From: Mesorhizobium alhagi CCNWXJ12-2
GTDB lineage: Bacteria; Pseudomonadota; Alphaproteobacteria; Rhizobiales; Rhizobiaceae
Direction of reading: 5' to 3'
Length of the DNA stretch: 64,000 nt
Assembly (NCBI RefSeq): GCF_000236565.1
Contig: NZ_AHAM01000027.1
Location: forward strand, 1-64,000
The position numbers and the translations under genes were made by a program. How positions within the stretch are numbered: position 1 is the stretch's first letter; each line of letters begins with the position of its first letter. Below, piece by piece: positions 53,708 through 62,501 of this stretch. A model generated the notes under the pieces. That model saw nothing but the letters and a program-made list of their open reading frames with translations, ran no database searches and was not told the DNA's origin.

Positions 53708-53828
53708 GGTCGTACCTCCGATTGGCCGAGTCAGGCGGGACGGTAGTGCCGACGCAGCCACCGCGCAAAGCCGGAATCGGCGGGAGCCGGATCACTCCTG
53801 ACATCTGCCGCCGACTGATGGCCGGGCG

Positions 53829-54302
53829 TCAGGCCGTCCCCGTAGAACCGAAGCCGCCGGCGCCGCGCGTTGTTGCGCCGGCAAGGCCGCGCTCCTCCGT
53901 CTCGAGCCGGGTCACGGGGGCGAAGACGATCTGGGCAATGCGCATGCCGCGAGTGACCGCAAAGGCCTCGTCGCCGTGATTGATCAGCAGCACCATGATC
54001 TCGCCGCGATAGTCGCTGTCGATTGTGCCGGGCGTATTGAGGCAGGTGATGCCATGCTTGAAAGCAAGGCCGGAGCGCGGACGTACCTGCCCCTCGAAAC
54101 CGTCGGGAATTTCAAAGACGAGCCCGGTCGGCGCCAGCGCGCGCCTGCCGGGCAGGATAAGCAGTGGCCGGTCTTCCGGCACCGCCGCTCGCAAATCCAT
54201 TCCGGCCGCACCGGCGGTCTCATAGGCCGGCAGCGGCAGATCTTCGCCGTGCGGCAGGCGGACGATGGCTAGCTTTGGTCGTTTTCGGTCCGGGCTTTTC
54301 AT
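53829..54302 (-). CDS. dut: dUTP diphosphatase
   Basis: 157 residues, the trimeric dUTPase length. Motifs: [12 protein letters not shown] (I), [12 protein letters not shown] (II), [11 protein letters not shown] with catalytic Asp (III), [10 protein letters not shown] (IV) and the C-terminal GAGGFGSTG (V) that closes over the nucleotide. Hydrolyses dUTP to dUMP, preventing uracil incorporation. Confidence 0.96.
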   Translation of the reverse strand: MKSPDRKRPKLAIVRLPHGEDLPLPAYETAGAAGMDLRAAVPEDRPLLILPGRRALAPTGLVFEIPDGFEGQVRPRSGLAFKHGITCLNTPGTIDSDYRGEIMVLLINHGDEAFAVTRGMRIAQIVFAPVTRLETEERGLAGATTRGAGGFGSTGTA

Positions 54303-54536
54303 AATGCGGTTCTATCGTGCCGCGACGCCGCCACGTCAACCGGCCCGACGATCCGATCGGCGAATTTCCACCGCGCCACCTTCGTCTCCTTCATCGTCTT
54401 CCGTGGCAAGGCCGAACATCCCGCGGAGGCGGAGAAGGCGGCGACCCAAGCCCAAACATTTTTTCTGCTCGGCACTCATTCTCCTGACAGTCTTTGTCAG
54501 CAGGAGCGTGTAGCTTCCGTTCACGAGGACGAGGCG

Positions 54537-55640
54537 ATGATGGCAGATTCGGCAGAGGCCGCTCCGGCGCTGAAGGAGATTTTCAACCGCGAGAGGCTCC
54601 GCCACATCGCAAAGGAAACCTCGGCCGTCTGGCCGCGCTTCGACGGCGAGCGCTTCTTGAAGCTGGCGACGGCCGGGCTCGATGAGTTGGGCATCATGCA
54701 GCGGATGCGCCAGACGGCCGTCAGCCTGCACGAGACACTGCCGCATGATTTTCCGGAAGCGCTGCCGATCCTGAAAGAACTCGCTCCGCGCATCGGCCAC
54801 AGTTTTGCGGCGATAACCCTCTCGGAGTTCGTCGCTCTCTACGGACAAAAACATTTCGATCAGTCGCTCGGCGCGTTGAACTTCTTCACGCGCTTCGGTT
54901 CGTCGGAATTCGCTATCCGGCATTTTCTCGTCGCCGATTTTGACCGCACGATCACGGCAATGCGGGATTGGGCGGAGGACGAGAACGAACACGTCCGCCG
55001 GCTTGCCAGCGAGGGTTCGCGGCCTCGCCTTCCCTGGTCGTTTCAGTTGAAGAACCTCGTCGCTGACCCTTCTCCCACCGGCCCCATCCTCGAACGGCTG
55101 AAGGCCGATCTGAGCCTCTATGTGCGCAAGTCCGTCGCCAACCACCTGAACGATATCGGCAAGGACCATCCGGAACTCCTCGTCGAGCGCGTATCCGCAT
55201 GGGATCTCGCAGACAGGCACACGGCCTGGATCGTGAAGCGCGCGCTGCGCACGCTGATCAAGAGAGGCGACAGCCGCGCGCTCGCGCTGATCGGCACGAC
55301 GGGAAAGGCCGAGATCAGGGTCGAGGTCTTTGCCGTGGAGCCGGCAAGGATAAAACTCGGCGAGCGGATCACGGCCCGCGCAAAACTGCGATCGACGTCG
55401 AACACCGCGCAGCGGCTCGTCATCGACTATGCCGTCCACTACCACAAGAAGAACGGCATCTCGCGAAAAGTGTTCAAGCTCAAGGAGACGGAGCTTCCGC
55501 CGGGCCGGGAGTGCGAACTCGCGATCAGCCAGACTGTCAAGGATTTCACCACACGCAAGCACAATGCCGGCTTCCACCGCGTCGAGTTGGTGGTCAACGG
55601 TGATGTCGTGGCGGAGACTGGCTTCGATCTGGCGATCTAG
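54537..55640 (+). CDS. AlkD-like DNA alkylation repair protein (HEAT repeats)
   Basis: 367 residues. HEAT-like helical repeats with the family's AEDENEHVRRLASEGSRPRLPW and SVANHLNDIGKDHPELLVERV segments place it with DNA alkylation repair enzymes; these excise bulky or cationic alkylated bases. The last 100 or so residues form an extra domain (FAVEPARIKLGERITARAKLRS, YHKKNGISRKVFKLKE) seen in longer AlkD relatives. Activity is inferred. Confidence 0.85.
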   Translation: MMADSAEAAPALKEIFNRERLRHIAKETSAVWPRFDGERFLKLATAGLDELGIMQRMRQTAVSLHETLPHDFPEALPILKELAPRIGHSFAAITLSEFVALYGQKHFDQSLGALNFFTRFGSSEFAIRHFLVADFDRTITAMRDWAEDENEHVRRLASEGSRPRLPWSFQLKNLVADPSPTGPILERLKADLSLYVRKSVANHLNDIGKDHPELLVERVSAWDLADRHTAWIVKRALRTLIKRGDSRALALIGTTGKAEIRVEVFAVEPARIKLGERITARAKLRSTSNTAQRLVIDYAVHYHKKNGISRKVFKLKETELPPGRECELAISQTVKDFTTRKHNAGFHRVELVVNGDVVAETGFDLAI

Positions 55641-55725
55641 CAAGCGACGTCAATGGCGACAGCGGCGTTCCTCGACATGGATGATGCGGATGGCTATATA
55701 GCCGGCCATCCACCGGAATCCTGAC

Positions 55726-57315
55726 ATGGCTGAAGACATCAAGCAGGCGGTAGCGCGCCGCCGCACCTTCGCGATCATCGCGCACCCCGACGCAGGCAAG
55801 ACGACGCTGACCGAAAAGCTGCTGCTGTTCGGCGGCGCCATCCAGCTTGCCGGCGAGGTGAAGGCAAAGAAGGACCGCATCCAGACGCGCTCCGACTGGA
55901 TGAAGATCGAGCGGGAACGCGGCATCTCGGTGGTCACTTCGGTGATGACCTTCGAGTACGACGACACGGTCTTCAACCTCCTCGACACGCCCGGCCACGA
56001 GGATTTCGCCGACGACACCTACCGCACGCTTTCGGCGGTCGACAGCGCCGTCATGGTGATCGACGCCGCCAAAGGCATCGAGCCGCGCACGCTGAAGCTG
56101 TTCGAGGTCTGCCGGCTGCGCGATATCCCGATCGTCACCTTCGTCAACAAGATGGACCGCGAAAGCCGTGACCCGTTCGAAATCCTCGACGAGATCGAGC
56201 AAAAGCTGGCGCTCGACACCGCCCCCATCACCTGGCCGATCGGCCGCGGCAAGACGTTTTCGGGTACCTACCACCTGGCGCAGAACGCCGTGCGCCGCGG
56301 TGACGCGGAGAAGGAGCGCACGCCGGTCAACGGTCCGGATTCCAACCGGGTTGCCGGCCTGCTGCCGGACAATGAACGCGAGGCCTTTATCGAGGAGCTG
56401 GAGCTTGCCCGCGGGGCATGCCGACCGTTCGACAATGACGCTTTCCGCGAAGGCAATCTGACGCCGGTCTATTTCGGCTCTGCGCTGCGCAATTACGGCG
56501 TACGTGACCTGATCGAGGCGCTGGCGGACTACGGCCCCGCGCCACGCGCGCAGGAAGCCGACACCCGCAAGGTCGAGGCGACCGAAAAGGACATGTCGGC
56601 CTTTGTCTTCAAGATCCAGGCCAATATGGATCCCAACCACCGCGACCGCATCGCCTTCGTTCGCGTCTGCTCGGGCAAGCTCGAGCGCGGCATGAAGGCG
56701 AAGCTGGTGCGCACCGGCAAGCCGATGAGCCTTTCGGCGCCGCAATTCTTCTTCGCCCGCACCCGCGTCACCGCCGACGAGGCCTATGCCGGCGACGTGG
56801 TCGGCATTCCCAACCATGGAACGCTTCGCATCGGTGACACGCTGACTGAGGGCGAGGATATCCTTTTCCGCGGTGTGCCGAATTTCGCGCCGGAGATACT
56901 GCGCCGCGTTCGCCTCGGCGACGCCATGAAGGCCAAGAAACTGAAGGAGGCGCTGCACCAGATGGCCGAGGAAGGCGTAGTGCAATTGTTTTCGCCGGAG
57001 GACGGTTCACCGGCGATTGTCGGCGTTGTCGGCGCGCTGCAGCTTGACGTGCTGAAGGAGCGGCTCAAGATTGAATACCAGCTTCCGGTAGACTTCGAGA
57101 TGTCTCGCTTTTCGATCTGCCGCTGGATCGCAGCTGACAGCTCGGCCGAGCTTAACCGCTTCATCGAAGCGCATCGCGGCGACATCGCCCGTGACCTCGA
57201 CGACGACCCGGTCTTCCTGGCGCAGCACGCGTTTTCGCTGAACTATGAAGCGGAGCGCTGGAAGGCGATCCGCTTCACCGCCGTGAAGGACTATCAGGTT
57301 CGCGAGGCGGCGTAA
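55726..57315 (+). CDS. prfC: Peptide chain release factor 3
   Basis: 529 residues. G-domain motifs [28 protein letters not shown] and NKMDRESRD, then the RF3-specific domains (MDPNHRDRIAFVRVCSG, LFSPEDGSPAIVGVVGALQLDVL). RF3 is a GTPase that recycles RF1/RF2 from the ribosome after termination. Full length with no oddities. It is convergent with the clpP gene, four bases away. Confidence 0.97.
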   Translation: MAEDIKQAVARRRTFAIIAHPDAGKTTLTEKLLLFGGAIQLAGEVKAKKDRIQTRSDWMKIERERGISVVTSVMTFEYDDTVFNLLDTPGHEDFADDTYRTLSAVDSAVMVIDAAKGIEPRTLKLFEVCRLRDIPIVTFVNKMDRESRDPFEILDEIEQKLALDTAPITWPIGRGKTFSGTYHLAQNAVRRGDAEKERTPVNGPDSNRVAGLLPDNEREAFIEELELARGACRPFDNDAFREGNLTPVYFGSALRNYGVRDLIEALADYGPAPRAQEADTRKVEATEKDMSAFVFKIQANMDPNHRDRIAFVRVCSGKLERGMKAKLVRTGKPMSLSAPQFFFARTRVTADEAYAGDVVGIPNHGTLRIGDTLTEGEDILFRGVPNFAPEILRRVRLGDAMKAKKLKEALHQMAEEGVVQLFSPEDGSPAIVGVVGALQLDVLKERLKIEYQLPVDFEMSRFSICRWIAADSSAELNRFIEAHRGDIARDLDDDPVFLAQHAFSLNYEAERWKAIRFTAVKDYQVREAA

Positions 57316-57318
57316 GGC

Positions 57319-57936
57319 TCAGAAGGCCGGCAGTACAGGCACGTCGCGGCTGATGTGAATCTGGTCGACGATGCCCCATTCCCTCGCCTCCTCGGCGGTC
57401 ATGAAGTGGTCGCGGTCGAGCTTGCGTTCGACCTCGTCGTAGCTCCTGCCGCAGTGTTTGGCATAGTGCTCATTCAGCCGGCGCTTGGTTTTGACGACGT
57501 CTTCGGCGTGGCGCTCGATATCCGAGGCTTGCCCCTGAAACCCACCTGAAGGCTGGTGAACCAATATGCTCGAATTGGGCAGCGCCGAGCGCAGGCCGGG
57601 TTCTCCGGCCATCAGCAAGAACGCGCCCATGGACCGAGCGGTACCCATGCACAGCGTCGCGACCGGGCTCGAGATGAACTGCATGGTGTCGTAGATCGCC
57701 AGTCCACTGGTGACGACGCCGCCCGGCGAATTGATATACATGGAGATCTGCTTCTTGGGGTTCTCCGATTCCAGGAACAGAAGCTGGGCGCAGATCAGCG
57801 ACGCCATACCGTCCTCGACCGTACCGGTCACGAAGACGATGCGCTCGCGCAGGAGCCGCGAGAATATGTCGAAGGAGCGTTCGCCGCGGTTCGATTGCTC
57901 GACGACCATAGGGACGAGATTCATCATGTCGCGCAT
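57319..57936 (-). CDS. clpP: ATP-dependent Clp protease proteolytic subunit (ClpP paralogue)
   Basis: 205 residues. Catalytic Ser in [12 protein letters not shown], His in [16 protein letters not shown] and Asp in [13 protein letters not shown]. The housekeeping enzyme normally reads MGQAASMG, and the R next to Ser suggests one of the extra ClpP paralogues common in Rhizobiales. No clpX or clpA adjoins it. It forms the chambered serine peptidase, needing a Clp ATPase. Confidence 0.9.
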   Translation of the reverse strand: MRDMMNLVPMVVEQSNRGERSFDIFSRLLRERIVFVTGTVEDGMASLICAQLLFLESENPKKQISMYINSPGGVVTSGLAIYDTMQFISSPVATLCMGTARSMGAFLLMAGEPGLRSALPNSSILVHQPSGGFQGQASDIERHAEDVVKTKRRLNEHYAKHCGRSYDEVERKLDRDHFMTAEEAREWGIVDQIHISRDVPVLPAF

Positions 57937-57972
57937 GCGCGAGTTCCTTTCGAGATAGCGATTGATCGTTGG

Positions 57973-58359
57973 TTAGGCGGCGGCGCGCATCAGCACATTG
58001 CCATTGGCGGCAGGGGCGCGAATACGCGGACGGGCCTCTGCCGCAACATGCACCAGCCTAAGCCAGGTACCGCCATTTGCGGTCGGCCACAGTTCGAAGG
58101 TGACGGTGCTGTCCTCCAGTCCGGCTTCGGCGCCGTCTTCGCGCAGGCCATAGCGGAGCATTTCGTGCGGCCTAGATTCGATCGTCTCGATCTCGGAAAA
58201 GCGGACGGCATCTGGCTCGCTATCCTCAGTCGAGCCGCTGGTGGGCAACCATTCCGCCAGAAGCTCGGGCACGGTCAGCGCCCGCCAGACCTTTTCAGGC
58301 GAGGCGTCGAGTTCGCATTCGAATGTCACGGCTTCATCCGGCTTCGGCGGAGGCGTCAT
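57973..58359 (-). CDS. SRPBCC/AHSA1-like domain protein
   Basis: 128 residues, starting with the SRPBCC strand (VTFECELDASPEKVWRALTVPELLAEWLPT) characteristic of AHSA1-like proteins that bind small hydrophobic ligands. Its ATG overlaps the ArsR gene stop by four bases. The ArsR-AHSA1 pair is a frequent unit of unknown physiological role. Confidence 0.85.
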   Translation of the reverse strand: MTPPPKPDEAVTFECELDASPEKVWRALTVPELLAEWLPTSGSTEDSEPDAVRFSEIETIESRPHEMLRYGLREDGAEAGLEDSTVTFELWPTANGGTWLRLVHVAAEARPRIRAPAANGNVLMRAAA

Positions 58360-58670
58360 TGGTCCATCTCCTTGAGCAGCGTCTTCAGCCTGTCGATACG
58401 CTCCGGCCAGAAGGCGCGGTGGCGCCCAAGCCAGTCGTGCAGCGGCGACAGGCCGGCGGCGCGGATGCGGTAACGAACGTTGCGGCCGCTGCGCTCTTCG
58501 CTGATCAGCCCCGCCTGGCGCAGCACGGCAAGATGCTGCGATACGGCCGGCTGCGACATGTCCAGTCCGACGCGGATTTCAGTGGCGTTGAGTTCGCCGC
58601 CGGCGAGCCGCTCCAGCACCGCGCGGCGCGTCGGATCAGCCAATGCTCGAAAAATGTCTGTCTCGCTCAT
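58356..58670 (-). CDS. ArsR-family transcriptional regulator
   Basis: 104 residues. Winged helix-turn-helix: IFRALADPTRRAVLERLAGGELNATEI, MSQPAVSQHLAVLRQAGLISEERSGRNVRYRI. No cysteine metal site is visible, so a non-metal signal is likely. Probably self-regulates its operon with the SRPBCC gene through the short upstream region. Confidence 0.9.
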   Translation of the reverse strand: MSETDIFRALADPTRRAVLERLAGGELNATEIRVGLDMSQPAVSQHLAVLRQAGLISEERSGRNVRYRIRAAGLSPLHDWLGRHRAFWPERIDRLKTLLKEMDQ

Positions 58671-58742
58671 GCCAACAGATAAGCATTTACTTATCGGTTA
58701 GGCAAGTCAATATTTTTGCCCACGTGGGCAACGGCCAAAACA

Positions 58743-58772
58743 AACGGGAGCAGGATCGCTCCTGCCCCCGTT
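58743..58772 (-). terminator. Hairpin terminator of the Gfo/Idh operon
   Basis: 30-base hairpin: AACGGG-x-GCAGGA pairs with TCCTGC-x-CCCGTT around a TCGC loop, 12 bp plus one mismatch. Read leftward it is followed by TTTGTTTTGG, giving a typical rho-independent terminator 34 bases after the dehydrogenase stop. Confidence 0.75.
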
Positions 58773-58805
58773 CGCCCGCCCCACCCCTGTGGAACTTGTA
58801 ATCCG

Positions 58806-59978
58806 CTAAAGTTTTGTCCAGGCCGCATTCTTCTTCGATGACCTGACGCAGGCCTCGACGAATGCCACGCCTTCGACGCCGTCCTGCACGGTCGGGAAAA
58901 TCACGTCGCGGGGCGGCTTGCCGTTCTTCTTGCGCGCGGCGCGAATGGCCCTGGCCGCTTCCGCATAGATATTGGCGAAGCCTTCGAGATAGCCTTCCGG
59001 ATGGCCGGACGGGACGCGGCTGACCCGGGCGGCAGCCGGGCTTGCCCCGGCGCCGGCGCGGGTAATCAGTTGCTTGGGCTGACCGAACGGCGTGTACCAG
59101 AGATAGTTCGGGTCGGCCTGCACCCATTCGATGCCGCCCTTGGTCCCGTAGACGCGAAGCTTCAGCCCGTTTTCATGACCCGGCGCGACCTGGCTCGCCC
59201 AGATCATGCCCTTGGCTCCGGAAGCGAAGCGCAGCATGACATGGGCGTTGTCGTCGAGCTGGCGTCCCGGCACGAAGGCGTCGAGATCGGCCGACAGACT
59301 GTCGAGTTCGAGTCCGGTGACGAAGCGCGCGAGATTGTAGGCGTGGGTGCCGATGTCGCCGGTGGCCCCGCCGGCGCCGGACTGCTTCGGATCAGAGCGC
59401 CACGCCGCCTGCTTCTGGCCGGTCGCGGCCAGATCCTCGGTCAGCCAGTCCTGCGGATATTCCGCCTGGACGACGCGGATTTCGCCGAGCAGCCCTTTCT
59501 GGACCATCTCGCGCGCTTGCCGCACCATCGGATAAGCGGTGTAGTTATGTGTCAGCACGAACACCTTGCCGGTCTTTTCCACCAGTGCCGCAAGCTTCTT
59601 CGCATCGGCCAGGGTAGATGTCAGCGGCTTGTCGCAGACCACATGGATGCCGGCTTCGAGGAAGGCCTTCGCAGCCGGATAGTGGACATGGTTTGGCGTG
59701 ACGATCGCGACGGCCTCGATGCCATCCGGCCGTTTCGCCTCGGCCTTCGCCATTTCCTGGAACGAGGCATAGTTGCGCGCCGGATCGAGGCCGATCTCAG
59801 CGCCTGACGCCCTGGCGCGTTCCGGGTCTGACGACAGCGCGCCGGCCACGAGCTGGAACTCGCCGTCCATCCTCGCCGCGATGCGGTGCACCGCGCCGAT
59901 GAAGGCGCCTTGCCCGCCGCCGACCATGCCGTAGCGGATCGGTCCGGATGCGGTTTCAGTCTTGGATGCGCCGACCAT
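58806..59978 (-). CDS. Gfo/Idh/MocA-family oxidoreductase
   Basis: 390 residues from ATG 59978, with GAGGG upstream; ATG 59993 is an alternative. Rossmann start MVGGGQGAFIGAVHR and the EKP-like CDKPLT motif (Lys catalytic) at about residue 100, then the C-terminal substrate domain with GDIGTHAYNLARF. NAD(P)-dependent oxidation of a sugar or inositol is likely. It is transcribed with the isomerase gene upstream, separated by a hairpin. Confidence 0.9.
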   Translation of the reverse strand: MVGASKTETASGPIRYGMVGGGQGAFIGAVHRIAARMDGEFQLVAGALSSDPERARASGAEIGLDPARNYASFQEMAKAEAKRPDGIEAVAIVTPNHVHYPAAKAFLEAGIHVVCDKPLTSTLADAKKLAALVEKTGKVFVLTHNYTAYPMVRQAREMVQKGLLGEIRVVQAEYPQDWLTEDLAATGQKQAAWRSDPKQSGAGGATGDIGTHAYNLARFVTGLELDSLSADLDAFVPGRQLDDNAHVMLRFASGAKGMIWASQVAPGHENGLKLRVYGTKGGIEWVQADPNYLWYTPFGQPKQLITRAGAGASPAAARVSRVPSGHPEGYLEGFANIYAEAARAIRAARKKNGKPPRDVIFPTVQDGVEGVAFVEACVRSSKKNAAWTKL

Positions 59979-60089
59979 AATGTTCCCTCTCAATAAACTG
60001 TCCGCTGCTTCTTATTCCCGGCCGCCTCGGCCAAAAGTCGCAGCCTGCCGCAATCGATTTTCCTCGGAAGAATCCCCGATCCGGTGGCT

Positions 60090-60125
60090 GGATGAGGAGG
60101 CGCCCCCCGGCTAACCTCCTCATCC
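60090..60125. other. Strong inverted repeat between isomerase and dehydrogenase genes
   Basis: An 11-bp perfect stem (GGATGAGGAGG/CCTCCTCATCC) with a 14-base loop, 20 bases beyond the isomerase stop. No T-run follows leftward. It may protect the upstream transcript or partially attenuate reading into the dehydrogenase gene. Confidence 0.5.
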
Positions 60126-60144
60126 GCCGCCCAGCGCCCCCTCG

Positions 60145-61206
60145 CTAGCCCTCGATGCCCATTACCTTTCGCAGCGCCGCCCGGTCCGGCTTTGCGCCGG
60201 CGAAGTCGTCGAATGCCCTTTCCGTCACCCGGATGATATGATGCTGGATGAAGGGCGCTCCTTCGGCCGCGCCGTCCTCCGGATGCTTCAGGCAGCATTC
60301 CCATTCGAGCACTGCCCAGCTGTCGTAGTCGTACTGCGCGAGTTTTGAGAAAATGCCGTTGAAATCCACCTGTCCGTCGCCGAGCGAGCGGAAACGGGCG
60401 GCGCGGTTGACCCAGCCCTGATACCCCGAATAGACACCCTGCCGTCCGTCTGGGTTGAACTCGGCATCCTTGACGTGGAAGGCTTTTATGCGTTCGTGAT
60501 AGATGTCGATGAAAGCAAGATAGTCGAGCTGCTGCAGCAGGAAATGCGAGGGATCGTAGTTGATGTTGCAGCGCTTGTGACCGCCAACCGCGTCGAGGAA
60601 CATCTCGAAAGTCGCGCCATCGAACACATCCTCGCCGGGATGAATCTCGTAGCCGACATCGACGCCGGCATCGTCATAGGCATCGAGGATCGGCTTCCAG
60701 CGCTTGCCTAGCTCGGCGAACGCCTCCTCGATCAGGCCTGCCGGGCGCTGCGGCCAAGGGTAGAGATAGGGGAAGGCGAGCGCGCCGGTAAACGACACCG
60801 ACGCCTTGAGGCCGAGATTCTTCGAAGCCTTCGCCCCGAACATCATCTGCTCGACCGCCCATTGCTGGCGCGCCTTGGGATTGCCATGCACCTCGGCGGG
60901 AGCGAAGCCGTCAAACTGGCTGTCATAAGCCGGATGCACCGCCACGAGCTGGCCCTGGAGATGCGTCGACAGTTCGGTGATTTCGACGCCGGCCTCGGCG
61001 CACACGCCCTTCACCTCGTCGCAATAATCCTTAGAACCGGCCGCTTTTTTGAGGTCGAAAAGGCGGCCGTCCCAGGTCGGGATCTGGACGCCCTTGTAGC
61101 CCAGCCCTGCGGCCCATTCGGCTATGCTCTTCAGCGAATTGAAAGGAGCCGCGTCACCCGCGAATTGCGCCAGAAATATCCCCGGACCCTTCATAGTCGC
61201 CGCCAT
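60145..61206 (-). CDS. Sugar phosphate isomerase/epimerase (xylose-isomerase-like barrel)
   Basis: 353 residues from ATG 61206 behind GAAGGGAAC; the upstream ATG at 61227 has no ribosome site. TIM-barrel of the AP-endonuclease-2/xylose isomerase-like group with likely metal ligands in GYEIHPGEDVFDG, INYDPSHFLLQQ, AFHVKDAEF and WAVLEWECC. Substrate unknown. First gene of the leftward operon, whose second gene is the Gfo/Idh dehydrogenase. Confidence 0.88.
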   Translation of the reverse strand: MAATMKGPGIFLAQFAGDAAPFNSLKSIAEWAAGLGYKGVQIPTWDGRLFDLKKAAGSKDYCDEVKGVCAEAGVEITELSTHLQGQLVAVHPAYDSQFDGFAPAEVHGNPKARQQWAVEQMMFGAKASKNLGLKASVSFTGALAFPYLYPWPQRPAGLIEEAFAELGKRWKPILDAYDDAGVDVGYEIHPGEDVFDGATFEMFLDAVGGHKRCNINYDPSHFLLQQLDYLAFIDIYHERIKAFHVKDAEFNPDGRQGVYSGYQGWVNRAARFRSLGDGQVDFNGIFSKLAQYDYDSWAVLEWECCLKHPEDGAAEGAPFIQHHIIRVTERAFDDFAGAKPDRAALRKVMGIEG

Positions 61207-61306
61207 GCGTTGTTCCCTTCCAATCAAGCCAGCAAATTTCCTTGACGGCCCGCAACAGGCCGGGTCATTCGCAACAATGAGATCAAATGCGTTCTCGATT
61301 ACCTTC

Positions 61307-61317
61307 TGGTAATACCA
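61307..61317. promoter_or_regulatory. FadR/GntR-type operator 1
   Basis: TGGTA-A-TACCA, a perfect palindrome matching TNGTNNNACNA of FadR-subfamily regulators. About 100 bases before the leftward isomerase start. The regulator is probably the FadR-type protein beginning at 63674. Confidence 0.6.
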
Positions 61318-61486
61318 AATCCTGCGAGCCGGTCAAGCCAGCTATTCTTGGGAGATGGCGCCGACGAGATAGGCACGGTTCCATTATTTTCCTTTATTTT
61401 CCGCTACTTGACCATAGGCAAGTAGCCCGTCTAGGCTCGCCTTGCGGCAGCATTCGAAATACGTTAGATATCGCTCTATACCCAAT

Positions 61487-61497
61487 TGGTAGAACCA
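61487..61497. promoter_or_regulatory. FadR/GntR-type operator 2
   Basis: TGGT-AGA-ACCA, again matching TNGTNNNACNA, about 94 bases before the rightward isomerase start. Mirrors operator 1 relative to the two divergent operons. Confidence 0.6.
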
Positions 61498-61590
61498 GTT
61501 CGTCTGATCGGCTGGCGTGCCGTTCGGGGAGGAAATCATGCCTTCACCGCATGGTGAAGCAATGCAGGCGAATTTCTGGGAGAGAGTACC

Positions 61591-62478
61591 ATGCACCTTT
61601 CGACGCATAACTGGATGCGGGCCGAACCGCTGGAAGTGACCCTCAAGCGGATCAAGAAGTTCGGTTACGAGTCGATCGAGATTTCCGGCGAGCCTGAACA
61701 GTACAAGCCGGCCGAGACGCGCAAGCTCTTGAAGGAACACGGCATACGCTGCTGGGGCGCGGTCACGCTGATGCTCGGCGAGCGCAACCTTGCCGCCAGG
61801 GATCAGGGCCAGCGCGAGCGTTCGGTGCAGTACGTCAAGGACGTGCTGACCATGGTGCGCGAACTGGACGGCGAGATCATCACGCTGGTGCCCGCAACCG
61901 TTGGCAAAGTGGTGCCCGATGGTACCGAGGAAGAAGAATGGACGTGGGTGGTGGACGCCACCCGCGAATGCTTCGCTCACGCCAAGAAGGTCGGCGTCAA
62001 GGTAGCCATCGAGCCGCTCAACCGGTTCGAGACCTACCTCTTCAACCGTGGCGAACAGGCGTTGGCGCTGGCCGATGCGGTCAGCCCTGAATGCGGCGTC
62101 TGCCTCGACGCATACCACCTTCACATGGAGGAGTTCGATGTCGAGGAGGCCATCCGCAAGGCCGGCAAGCGATTGTTCGACTTCCACATCGCCGACAACA
62201 ACCGTTTCGCCGCCGGGCTAGGGACGATCGACTGGAAGAAAATCGTCGGCGTACTGAAAGACGTCGGCTATGACGGCGCGCTCACCAACGAATTCGTCGC
62301 GCCGGTCGACCGCACTCCGGCCAACCGCTATCCGGATATGGTCGAGCGCAATCCCGTCGATATCTCGCCCGAGCAGTTGAAGTTCATCCAGGACCACGGC
62401 TCCAGCGTGCTGACGGAAAAGTTCTACACCGACCAGATGCGCATCACGGCGGAAACCATCCTGCCGCTGATCAGGTAA
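61591..62478 (+). CDS. Sugar phosphate isomerase/epimerase
   Basis: 295 residues behind GGGAGAG. TIM-barrel with metal-ligand candidates AIEPLNRFETYL, GVCLDAYHLHMEE, FDFHIADNNRFAAGLGTIDW and TNEFVAP, as in D-psicose/tagatose 3-epimerase-like enzymes. Acts probably on a free ketose or related acid. First gene of the rightward operon with the enolase-superfamily and GntR genes. Confidence 0.9.
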   Translation: MHLSTHNWMRAEPLEVTLKRIKKFGYESIEISGEPEQYKPAETRKLLKEHGIRCWGAVTLMLGERNLAARDQGQRERSVQYVKDVLTMVRELDGEIITLVPATVGKVVPDGTEEEEWTWVVDATRECFAHAKKVGVKVAIEPLNRFETYLFNRGEQALALADAVSPECGVCLDAYHLHMEEFDVEEAIRKAGKRLFDFHIADNNRFAAGLGTIDWKKIVGVLKDVGYDGALTNEFVAPVDRTPANRYPDMVERNPVDISPEQLKFIQDHGSSVLTEKFYTDQMRITAETILPLIR

Positions 62479-62501
62479 GGGGCGAAGGTCCCGGCATCCG
62501 G

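Larger units (their letters stand above)
61207..61590. other. Divergent promoter region with two FadR-type operators
   Basis: 384 bp between divergent catabolic operons. It contains the two palindromes annotated at 61307 and 61487 and, between them, an inverted repeat GCTACTTG-N8-CAAGTAGC (61403-61426). The 61380-61402 part is AT-rich. No RNA gene or small frame with support was seen. Confidence 0.65.

Noticed and set aside
54481-54506. Small hairpin (CTGACA/TGTCAG) before the AlkD-like gene
   Set aside because: Short, between divergent genes and without a T-run; no function can be argued.
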